NCBI GenBank assembly: GCA_021796315.1
Contig: JAJYOH010000186.1
Location: forward strand, 1-9,823
DNA from: Chloroflexota bacterium
GTDB taxonomy: Bacteria; Chloroflexota; Anaerolineae; Anaerolineales; Villigracilaceae
DNA length: 9,823 nt
Direction: 5' to 3'
Below the pieces are notes generated by a model. It worked only from the letters and a program-made list of their open reading frames with translations. It did not search any database and was not told the origin of the DNA. Positions 1 through 5,247 of this stretch are shown here, piece after piece (position 1 is the first letter of the stretch; each line of letters begins with the position of its first letter). A program made the translations under genes and the position numbers.

Positions 1-50
1 GCTTTTCACCGACATTGGTTGATTCACTTATTAGCTGAATATGTGTGTCG

Positions 51-84
51 TAATAGTAGTAGGGCTTGTGGATAATGTGGATAA
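51..84 (+). promoter_or_regulatory. DnaA-trio element plus tandem DnaA boxes (origin unwinding module)
   Basis: The order is TAA TAG TAG TAG (51-62), a short GC-containing spacer (63-66), then two directly abutting perfect boxes TGTGGATAA at 67-75 and 76-84. This matches the basal unwinding layout known from Bacillus: double-stranded boxes load DnaA, and the filament then spreads onto one strand through repeated TAG trinucleotides. The trios lie on the side that the TGTGGATAA orientation predicts. The moderately AT-rich bases 20-50 would be the first to melt. The motifs are seen directly; the function is inferred. Confidence 0.75.
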
Positions 85-167
85 AAAGATTCTTGCACAT
101 GGGATGGATGAAAAGAACCGGTACCCCCACATTTTGGATTTAGCGATTCTTTTCGGACTTTGCGCGT

Positions 168-176
168 TGTGGACAA
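168..176 (-). promoter_or_regulatory. Weak DnaA box
   Basis: TGTGGACAA on the plus strand differs from the perfect box by one base. It has the same orientation as the tandem pair at 67-84 and lies about 85 bp away, between the two main clusters. Sites of this type are usually lower-affinity. Confidence 0.5.
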
Positions 177-220
177 TCCTTGAATAGAATCCGGGCTGAA
201 TTCGGGTTCAAAGCTCGTTT

Positions 221-261
221 CCATATTTTGGTCAAATCCATATGTTAGCCCCAAAATATGG
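221..261. repeat. 11-bp perfect inverted repeat inside oriC
   Basis: CCATATTTTGG at 221-231 is the exact reverse complement of CCAAAATATGG at 251-261, with 19 bp between arms. A third copy with one mismatch, CCACATTTTGG, lies at 127-137 in the same orientation as the first. Three copies within 135 bp, each a CC-(A/T-rich)-GG core, suggest a protein-binding site such as an origin regulator, or a cruciform. No known regulator is recognised. Confidence 0.6.
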
Positions 262-330
262 GGGTTGGTTTTGGGTGGTTTTTAGTTGATTTCTCGAACA
301 TTTGGGCATACTGTCCACAGGAGAGGGGCT

Positions 331-360
331 TTATCCACAGTTTCTGCCGTGTTATCCACA
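331..360 (+). promoter_or_regulatory. Two perfect DnaA boxes, opposite orientation to the left cluster
   Basis: TTATCCACA occurs at 331-339 and 352-360, start to start 21 bp apart, which is two helical turns and so places both on one face of the DNA. A degenerate box (CTGTCCACA) lies 21 bp upstream of the first (start 311 versus start 332 when aligned on the conserved CCACA core), suggesting a phased array of three. They lie about 50 bp from the end of the neighbouring nucleotidyltransferase gene. Confidence 0.75.
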
Positions 361-389
361 GATTGGACTTAATCGGGCGGAGTGGTCTA

Positions 390-403
390 GCCTAAATGTA
401 GGC
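390..403 (-). terminator. Small hairpin after the nucleotidyltransferase gene (doubtful terminator)
   Basis: GCCTA and TAGGC form a 5-bp stem with a 4-base loop, starting 4 bases beyond the stop codon of the gene at 408-1436. No T-tract follows on the minus strand, so it does not meet the usual definition of an intrinsic terminator. Some way of stopping transcription before the origin would be expected here. Confidence 0.25.
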
Positions 404-407
404 AGGT

Positions 408-1436
408 TTACAGGCTTGTAGATGTTTCCAGACCGTTTAAACTGGCGATTTCGTCTAACCGAACCTCGATTTCGTCCAGATGATGATCGAGGGCCAAGAC
501 GCGCTCTTCGAATCCGGGACCGAGAAGCCCGAGTTGCTGACAAGCCTCTTTCCAAGATGTTGAGGCGGAAGCAGGCAGAACGGCAGCGCAAAGCGTCCAA
601 GTATGGATCAAAGGCCAAAGGGCGGTCAGAGGCGTTTCGCCTTCGAGCAAGGCTTGCATGCCTTTTTCGTAGTAATTCAAACGCGCGGCGCGAATCCGTA
701 TATCCGCTTTTTCGCTTTCAGAAGCGGCCAGGAATGCAAGCTTCCAATTATCGAGCCAATTGATCAGCGTGGAAGCGTCGATGTTTCTCACGCCAAGCAG
801 GTTGAAGATGTCAGCGATGAAGTTGGGACGCTCGGCGGCTTTGGCGCGCTCTGGAAAATCCAGCAGGAGGCGGCGCTCGGACAAAGGCGCTCCGCTGATC
901 TCGGCCACTGAGTTGGCGGCGTGGTTGATGACACGCAAAATTTGCCTGACCTGGGTTGGCCCGGCTTTTTCGTTGCCGATGTCCATCAGATCAATCCAAC
1001 CTTTGCGGGCTTCGGTGAGCAACCTACGCGAACGTCTGAGCACGAGGGCAGGCGAGTTGAACTCAAACCCGGCACGCAGACCAGCTTGTACGAACTCGAA
1101 AAATTTTTCTCGCTCGAATAAAAGCAGCGGGTCGTACATTTCATAGCCGAGCAAAGGATCCGTGCGAAGTTCGCGCGCTGATTTGAAATCGGATTTTGCG
1201 CGATGGCTGATGTCGAGGTGAAAATCGGGCGTCAGCTTGAAAATTTCGCGGGCGATGCCGGGTTTACTGGCATGGACGAGCACGATGTCGACATCTGTGG
1301 CGCCACCCAACATCGGCTCAAGGTTGGAAACGAGCGAGCCGGTTAGATAGGCCGCGAGGATGTCGCGGTTGTTATAGGCCCGTTCGTGGGCAGTCTCTTT
1401 GGCAATGCGGATGAGGGATTCACGAGTGACGCGCAT
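408..1436 (-). CDS. Nucleotidyltransferase-fold (Pol-beta-like) protein, 342 aa
   Basis: The N-terminus has the signature of the polymerase-beta-like nucleotidyltransferase fold: a Gly-Ser pair at residues 33-34 (LTGSLVSN), then D48-V-D50 in TDVDIVLV, and a likely third acidic residue at D75 in the strand FHLDIS. The spacing fits metal-dependent transfer of a nucleotide to a small molecule, RNA or protein, as in kanamycin nucleotidyltransferase relatives and MNT toxin-antitoxin proteins. The remaining residues (about 110-342) are mostly helical with no motif I recognise. The ATG at 1436 follows the stop of the upstream kinase gene by 8 nt, so the two are probably co-transcribed; the ribosome site (GAAAG) is weak. 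The substrate is unknown. The full length and intact active site argue against a pseudogene. The fold call is fairly secure and any specific function is open. Confidence 0.8.
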   Translation of the reverse strand: MRVTRESLIRIAKETAHERAYNNRDILAAYLTGSLVSNLEPMLGGATDVDIVLVHASKPGIAREIFKLTPDFHLDISHRAKSDFKSARELRTDPLLGYEMYDPLLLFEREKFFEFVQAGLRAGFEFNSPALVLRRSRRLLTEARKGWIDLMDIGNEKAGPTQVRQILRVINHAANSVAEISGAPLSERRLLLDFPERAKAAERPNFIADIFNLLGVRNIDASTLINWLDNWKLAFLAASESEKADIRIRAARLNYYEKGMQALLEGETPLTALWPLIHTWTLCAAVLPASASTSWKEACQQLGLLGPGFEERVLALDHHLDEIEVRLDEIASLNGLETSTSL

Positions 1437-1444
1437 GGGTCTTT

Positions 1445-2083
1445 CTATTTGTCGAGGGGCAGGCTGGCTTGGAAGGGGATTAACCCGAGTTTTTCACGGA
1501 TGCGATTTTCGATCAGATTGAGATGCCCGGGATTGTCGATAATATTTAACGAGTTGGTATCGATCGTCAATACGGGAATGCTGTCGTAGGGTCTGGAGAA
1601 GAAATCTTCGTAGGATTGGTTGAGACGCTCGATATAATCACGTTCCATATTGCGTTCATAGGAACGGTCGCGCAGGGCGATGCGCTGCATGAGTACGTCT
1701 GTCCCGGCGCGCAGGTAGACAAGCAGATCAGGCTTCGGGATCTTTTCTCCAAGCGCTTCGTGGACTCGATAATACATTTCCAGTTCGTCGCCTTTGAGAT
1801 TGATGCGGGCAAAGAGCGCGTCCTTGGCAAAGGTGTAGTCAGAGATCAGGGATTTGCCGGCCGCTAAAAGTCCGGGCACGGTGCGGTTTTGTTGATGATA
1901 GCGGCTGAGCAAAAAGAAGATCTGAGTCTGAAAGGCGTAGCGATCACGGTCGGCGTAGAAATCCGAGAGAAAAGGGTTCTCTTCGAAAATTTCAAGCAAT
2001 ATTTCCGACGCAAAAACTGGTTGTAACATGCGGGCCAGGGTGGTCTTGCCGACGCCGATCACCCCTTCGATGGATACGTACAT
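1445..2083 (-). CDS. Deoxynucleoside kinase (dNK/Dgk-Dck family), 212 aa
   Basis: This protein should phosphorylate deoxynucleosides (probably deoxyadenosine or deoxyguanosine) to monophosphates in cytoplasmic salvage. It begins almost directly with a P-loop, GVIGVGKT at residues 7-14, and continues with the family's EENPF (34-38), a SDYTF segment (81-85) typical of the Bacillus-type deoxyguanosine/deoxyadenosine kinases, and an arginine-rich lid around RDRSYER (138-144). About 210 aa is normal for the family. An in-frame ATG exists at 2161, but it would run into the transporter's terminator region. The ATG at 2083 has a GGAG ribosome site 6 nt upstream and starts where family members start, so I chose it. 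The nucleotidyltransferase gene follows after 8 nt. Exact base specificity cannot be read from the sequence. Confidence 0.9.
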   Translation of the reverse strand: MYVSIEGVIGVGKTTLARMLQPVFASEILLEIFEENPFLSDFYADRDRYAFQTQIFFLLSRYHQQNRTVPGLLAAGKSLISDYTFAKDALFARINLKGDELEMYYRVHEALGEKIPKPDLLVYLRAGTDVLMQRIALRDRSYERNMERDYIERLNQSYEDFFSRPYDSIPVLTIDTNSLNIIDNPGHLNLIENRIREKLGLIPFQASLPLDK

Positions 2084-2165
2084 GAAAGACTCCGGAATGA
2101 GATGGATTAAGGATACCATAACCTTAGGGCTTTCGGCACAGCGTGACACAGGAGCGCTCAAATGA

Positions 2166-2204
2166 TAAAAACAAAGAGACCAGGTCCAAAAGACCTGGTC
2201 TCTT
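2166..2204 (-). terminator. Strong intrinsic terminator of the ABC transporter operon
   Basis: A perfect 13-bp stem (2174-2186 with 2192-2204; arm AAGAGACCAGGTC) closes a 5-base loop. On the minus strand it is followed by a T-rich tract, TGTTTTTAT (2173 down to 2165). The stem begins 4 bases after the ATPase stop codon. It should stop transcription from the riboswitch unit before the kinase gene, which therefore needs its own promoter between about 2090 and 2165; I see no convincing -35/-10 pair there. Confidence 0.93.
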
Positions 2205-2208
2205 CATT

Positions 2209-2970
2209 TCATCCAATCGCTTTCTTCAAGCTTTTTGCAAGTTTTCCGAAATGCGCTGTATAGCGCATTTCGTCCTTTCTGGGACGCGGCAAATCCACCT
2301 TCAAATCCAATTTGATACTGCCGGGGCGTTGGGTCAGGACGAGCACGCGGTCAGCCAGAAATAACGCTTCCTCGATTGAATGTGTAACCATGATGACGGT
2401 TTTCTGGCGCGCCTGCCAGATGCGGGATAATTCCGTCCACATGCGTTCGCGGGTAAGCGCATCGAGCGAACCAAATGGCTCGTCGAGGAATAGCAAGTCC
2501 GGGTCGTGGATGAGGGCGCGCGCAATAGCGACGCGTTGCGCCATGCCGCCGGAAAGGTCGCGCGGCCAATTGTCTTCAAAGCCCTGCAGCCCGATCAATT
2601 CGATTAAGTCCTGTGCTTGCATGCGCGCATCCGCCGCACCTGCGCCTTGCAGTTCGAGCGGCAGCATCATGTTCTGGATGACCGTCCGCCAGGGCATGAG
2701 GTTGGACTGTTGAAAGACCATGCCAATGCGCGGATTTTGTCCGCCTGCGAAAGTATAGTCTCCGTGTGTCGGCGCGATCAAGCCGGCCAGGATTCTCAAC
2801 AAGGTGCTCTTGCCTGAACCCGATGGGCCCAGCACAGCCACGAACTCGCGCGCCTGGATGTGGAATGAAACATCATCCAGCACGTACAGTCCGCCGTTGC
2901 CGTCAGGGAAGGTAACGCTTAATTTATTGGCGACCAGGATCGGGTCCAGAGAAGATGCGGGCATAATCAA
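2209..2970 (-). CDS. ABC transporter ATP-binding protein (nitrate/sulfonate/taurine-type; probable riboflavin importer)
   Basis: This cytoplasmic ATPase should power the importer encoded just upstream. All motifs are intact: Walker A GPSGSGKST (48-56), Q-loop around FQQ (86-88), signature LSGGMAQR (139-146), Walker B LLFLDEP (159-165), D-loop SLD (168-170) and switch His197. The 253-aa length is typical of the TauB/SsuB/ThiZ-like subfamily. The start is uncertain: the frame opens with TTG at 2970, there is an ATG two codons later (2964), and neither has a visible Shine-Dalgarno site. The 77-nt gap to the upstream binding-protein gene is mostly filled by a palindromic repeat. Membership of the operon rests on order, strand and the shared terminator. 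Confidence 0.92.
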   Translation of the reverse strand: MIMPASSLDPILVANKLSVTFPDGNGGLYVLDDVSFHIQAREFVAVLGPSGSGKSTLLRILAGLIAPTHGDYTFAGGQNPRIGMVFQQSNLMPWRTVIQNMMLPLELQGAGAADARMQAQDLIELIGLQGFEDNWPRDLSGGMAQRVAIARALIHDPDLLFLDEPFGSLDALTRERMWTELSRIWQARQKTVIMVTHSIEEALFLADRVLVLTQRPGSIKLDLKVDLPRPRKDEMRYTAHFGKLAKSLKKAIG

Positions 2971-2977
2971 ATTTTGT

Positions 2978-3031
2978 TGGTCGAGTAGGCGGTGAGTTTC
3001 GATATGGCCTTCGGCCTACTCAACCACCGCC
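2978..3031. repeat. REP-like intergenic palindromic element
   Basis: TGGTCGAGTAGGC (2978-2990) pairs with GCCTACTCAACCA (3014-3026), 13 positions with one G-T wobble or mismatch. A competing stem pairs GGCGGTG (2988-2994) with CACCGCC (3025-3031), and an inner GGCC-TTC-GGCC hairpin lies at 3006-3016. The core resembles a palindrome type that recurs between genes in actinobacterial and other genomes (GGTTGAGTAG...CGAAAC form). It sits between the binding-protein stop and the ATPase start, where it could act as an mRNA-stabilising or attenuating hairpin. Recall of the family is from memory and was not searched. Confidence 0.7.
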
Positions 3032-3047
3032 GTATTGAGACCAAAAA

Positions 3048-4022
3048 TCACGGAATAAAATCGTTCGTGAACATTTTGCTCACATCCAGTGGTTTGGTGA
3101 TCGAACCCATCTTGAGCAAAGTGTCATTCATGTTTTGCCAGGCCTGCGGGTCGGACATGCCGAGGCGGTCAGTCTTCCATTCATCGATCGAGCGCGCCAG
3201 AATTTCCTTTTGCACTTTTTGATCGGCGCCCGCAAGTGTGTCCACATATTTTGTGCTGATCGTGTACGCTTCATCGGGGTTGGCGATGGTATCAGACAGT
3301 CCATGCAAAAATGCTTTGACGAAGCCGCGCACAAGATTTGGATTTTCAGTGATCGTTTTTTCGTTGGTGATGATTCCGTTCGAGGCGAGCTTTACGTAAT
3401 CGGCCACTTGCAATTCGTTGATGGCGTAGCCCTGCGCCTTCAATTGCACCGGCTCGTTTGCGGAATAAACCGACGCGGCTTGTTCGCGATCCGCGGCCAG
3501 CGCCGCAACTTGATTGAAGCCAATCGAATCAAGCGTCACATCTTTTTCGGCCAACCCCGCAGAATAAAGCAAGGCATCGAGACCGATATAATTTGCGCCG
3601 AAGAGTCCGGGCAGGCCGATCTTCTTGCCTTTCAAATCTGCAGGCGTTTGAATGTTTTGCGAAGTCTTTGAAACCACCGCGACAGGATATTTCTGATACC
3701 ACGCCGCAACATAAACAATCGGCAATCCCTGCGCACGCGCCAATGGGACCTGTTCGCCGGAAACCACCGCGAATGGGAGATTGTTCGCGCCGACCAACGC
3801 CACGCCATCCGTTTCGAATTTGTAATCGAAAGTGATTTCAATGCCCGCATCTTTGAAATAACCTTTTTCAACTGCGACATAAAACGGCGCAAACTGGACG
3901 TTGGGAATATAACCCATCGGCAGGCTGATCTTGGTCAACGCGCCACTCGCGGACTTGGGTGTGCTGCAGGCCGAAAGGCTGAGCGCCAGACCAAGCATGA
4001 TCAAAACTATTTTCTTTAACAT
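3048..4022 (-). CDS. ribY: Solute-binding lipoprotein, NMT1/THI5-like (probable riboflavin-binding RibY)
   Basis: This 324-aa protein is an extracytoplasmic, lipid-anchored substrate-binding component. It starts with a lipoprotein signal peptide: KK at 3-4, a hydrophobic core, and lipobox LSAC with Cys19 as the lipidated residue. Residues 33-58 carry the hallmark of THI5/NMT1-type binding proteins (MGYIPN at 36-41, then FAPFYVAVEKGYF). Relatives bind the thiamine precursor HMP, sulfonates, nitrate or riboflavin. Here the operon starts with an FMN riboswitch rather than a TPP riboswitch, which favours riboflavin, as for RibY of Chloroflexus. The ATG has AGGAG 6 nt upstream. The permease gene lies 37 nt upstream and the ATPase downstream. 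The family is certain; the ligand is inferred from regulation. Confidence 0.87.
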   Translation of the reverse strand: MLKKIVLIMLGLALSLSACSTPKSASGALTKISLPMGYIPNVQFAPFYVAVEKGYFKDAGIEITFDYKFETDGVALVGANNLPFAVVSGEQVPLARAQGLPIVYVAAWYQKYPVAVVSKTSQNIQTPADLKGKKIGLPGLFGANYIGLDALLYSAGLAEKDVTLDSIGFNQVAALAADREQAASVYSANEPVQLKAQGYAINELQVADYVKLASNGIITNEKTITENPNLVRGFVKAFLHGLSDTIANPDEAYTISTKYVDTLAGADQKVQKEILARSIDEWKTDRLGMSDPQAWQNMNDTLLKMGSITKPLDVSKMFTNDFIP

Positions 4023-4059
4023 AATGTTCTCCTAAAAATTATTTTATTAACAGGCCTAT

Positions 4060-4857
4060 TCACTGCTGAATATGTTCCTGCCATTTCAAAAGCCGATGCT
4101 CGAACCAGGTAACCAATCCGTAAAGCAGTAGCGCCAGCGCCACCAGCGTAAAGACCGCCACAAAAACCATCGGAGTGTCAAAGGTGCCGCGACCAATATT
4201 GATCAACACGCCCAGCCCCGTATCCGCGCCGACCAATTCGCCGACCACCGCTCCAATAACGGACAGCGTCGCGCCGATGCGAAGCCCGCCAAAAAAAATC
4301 GGGAGCGCGGCGGGAATTTCGAGATAGCGGAGAATTTGTCCGCGCGTGGCATGAAGCGAGCGCATCAGATCGTAATAGGCGGGCGGCACCGCGCGGATTC
4401 CGACCACGGTGTTGACCAGCACCGGAAAGAAGACGATCAATCCGCAGATCAAAATCTTCGAGAAGATTCCCGGTCCAAACCACAGCACGAGCAACGGCGC
4501 GATTGCAACCAGAGGCACGGCCTGGCTTGCGACAAGATACGGTGAAAGGATTTGTTCCAACATGCGCGATTTTGCCAGCATATAACCAAGGATTGTTGCA
4601 AAGAGCACACCAGAAAAAAGTCCAAGCGAAACTTCGAGCAGAGTCGCGCCGGTGTGCCGTGCCAACTCGCCATTGAGCAGGGCGCGCAGGAACCGCGTCC
4701 ATACGTCGGCGGGCGAGGGCAGGATGAAAGCCGGGAGTCCCCCGTAACGCGCGATCAACCACCACACAAAGATGCCCGCGGCCAGGGAAATAAATCCCAG
4801 CCAGCGGCGGTGATGTTTGGCAATGTGCGGAAGATGCTTTAGAGAGTTGATGTCCAT
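4060..4857 (-). CDS. ribX: ABC transporter permease (BPD-type; probable riboflavin importer RibX)
   Basis: This integral membrane subunit of 265 aa has about six hydrophobic segments (roughly 19-37, 72-95, 108-127, 132-154, 187-212 and 229-252). The cytoplasmic EAA-like coupling loop lies at 160-186 (YYDLMRSLHATRGQ, ending in IPAALP) and contacts the ATPase. The FILPSPADVW segment near residue 44 is typical of SsuC/TauC/ThiX-like permeases. It is the first gene after the FMN riboswitch and its terminator hairpin. The ATG at 4857 has no good Shine-Dalgarno site (only TTGGA directly before it). Role and partners follow from family and gene order; riboflavin as substrate is inferred from the riboswitch. 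Confidence 0.88.
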   Translation of the reverse strand: MDINSLKHLPHIAKHHRRWLGFISLAAGIFVWWLIARYGGLPAFILPSPADVWTRFLRALLNGELARHTGATLLEVSLGLFSGVLFATILGYMLAKSRMLEQILSPYLVASQAVPLVAIAPLLVLWFGPGIFSKILICGLIVFFPVLVNTVVGIRAVPPAYYDLMRSLHATRGQILRYLEIPAALPIFFGGLRIGATLSVIGAVVGELVGADTGLGVLINIGRGTFDTPMVFVAVFTLVALALLLYGLVTWFEHRLLKWQEHIQQ

Positions 4858-4900
4858 TCCAATTTATGTTTTAGCTCTCAGCAGGCTGGCAGTTTGAGCA

Positions 4901-4935
4901 TTAAAAACGCCTCGCAGAGAAAAACCTGCGGGGCG
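4901..4935 (-). terminator. Terminator hairpin of the FMN riboswitch expression platform
   Basis: On the minus strand CGCCCCGCAG (4935-4926) pairs with CTGCGAGGCG (4917-4908), ten positions with one mismatch, followed at once by TTTTTAA (4907-4901). It lies between the aptamer and the permease start. This is the classic layout for transcription attenuation: FMN binding would favour the terminator and turn the operon off. Confidence 0.8.
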
Positions 4936-4975
4936 CGAAAACCGACCTCGGCTGAGTCCGATCCGAAAGAAAAGT

Positions 4976-5000
4976 CCCGAAAACAAGAATCGTTTTCGGG
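4976..5000 (-). promoter_or_regulatory. Second hairpin in the riboswitch expression platform
   Basis: CCCGAAAAC (4976-4984) and GTTTTCGGG (4992-5000) form a perfect 9-bp stem with a 7-base loop. It lies between the FMN aptamer and the terminator. On the minus strand a pyrimidine-rich ACTTTTCTTTC follows, so it might be a pause or weak terminator, or half of an antiterminator. Its partner strand was not worked out. Confidence 0.5.
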
Positions 5001-5039
5001 GCATCCAAATCGAATCAGACCCGCGCGGGCCTGTCGTCA

Positions 5040-5182
5040 CCTTCTTCTATCCAGACTATACTGTCGGCATTGGATTTCCACCAATTCATGCGCTTGCGCG
5101 CTCGCGGGCTTTACCGCCGATCGGGAATTCACTTGCACCGCACTGCGTTTGGCGCAGTGCAGATGTCACCCTGCCCCGAAGG
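5040..5182 (-). ncRNA. FMN riboswitch (RFN element)
   Basis: The minus strand carries nearly all conserved RFN blocks in order: CTTCGGGGCAGGGTG (start of P1/P2), CCGATCGGCGGT, AAGCCCGCGAGC, a TTGGTGGAAATCCAA P5 hairpin, GCCGACAGT, and AGTCTGGATAGAAGAAGG. Closing helix P1 is CCTTC (5182-5178) with GAAGG (5044-5040). FMN binding to such aptamers represses riboflavin synthesis or transport genes. The next gene is a transporter permease 183 nt downstream, with a terminator between. Oddity: the normally tiny P2 loop is enlarged by about 37 nt containing an 8-bp hairpin (5140-5147/5153-5160). Confidence 0.95.
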
Positions 5183-5201
5183 TTAATATTTAGTTAGCGC
5201 G

Positions 5202-5207
5202 ATTATA
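5202..5207 (-). promoter_or_regulatory. Probable -10 element of the riboswitch operon promoter
   Basis: A perfect TATAAT lies on the minus strand about 20 nt before the first aptamer base, well placed for a start near 5195. No good -35 is seen at 16-18 bp; the best region is around ATCAAT. It lies 41 bp past the valS stop, and no terminator separates the two genes, so read-through from valS could also feed the riboswitch. Confidence 0.55.
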
Positions 5208-5247
5208 ACGCAAGTGCATGGAGATTGATCCCGTTCTCATTCAATTC

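Larger units (their letters stand above)
1..365. other. Probable chromosomal replication origin (oriC)
   Basis: This stretch has no credible gene. It holds four perfect DnaA boxes (TTATCCACA or its complement) at 67-75, 76-84, 331-339 and 352-360. Weaker ones lie at 168-176 (TGTGGACAA, one mismatch) and 311-319 (CTGTCCACA, two mismatches). The left pair reads TGTGGATAA on the plus strand and the right pair reads TTATCCACA, so the two clusters face each other. Immediately left of the tandem pair are TAA-TAG-TAG-TAG triplets. An inverted repeat (221-231/251-261) and a G-rich tract (260-278) fill the centre. Such box density, spacing and trios are known for bacterial origins, where DnaA-ATP assembles and melts the DNA. 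The origin may extend left of base 1, and dnaA is not in the window. A plasmid or secondary DnaA-binding cluster is the alternative. Confidence 0.82.

Noticed and set aside
24..254. Minus-strand frame of 76 codons in the origin region
   Set aside because: It overlaps DnaA boxes, trios and the inverted repeat, has no recognisable domain and no ribosome site; it is chance coding in non-coding DNA.
422..1146. Several overlapping plus-strand frames opposite the nucleotidyltransferase gene
   Set aside because: They are low-complexity, arginine/serine-rich antisense shadows of a gene with intact motifs.
2084..2161. 26-codon N-terminal extension of the deoxynucleoside kinase
   Set aside because: The extension lacks a ribosome site and family similarity; the ATG at 2083 has GGAG at good spacing and starts right before the P-loop as usual.
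3135..3671. 178-codon plus-strand frame opposite the binding-protein gene
   Set aside because: Antisense shadow; no domain, no ribosome site, and the minus-strand protein has signal peptide and family motifs.
4178..4765. 195-codon minus-strand frame within the permease gene
   Set aside because: It is another reading frame of the same strand; the permease frame has clear membrane segments and the EAA-like loop.
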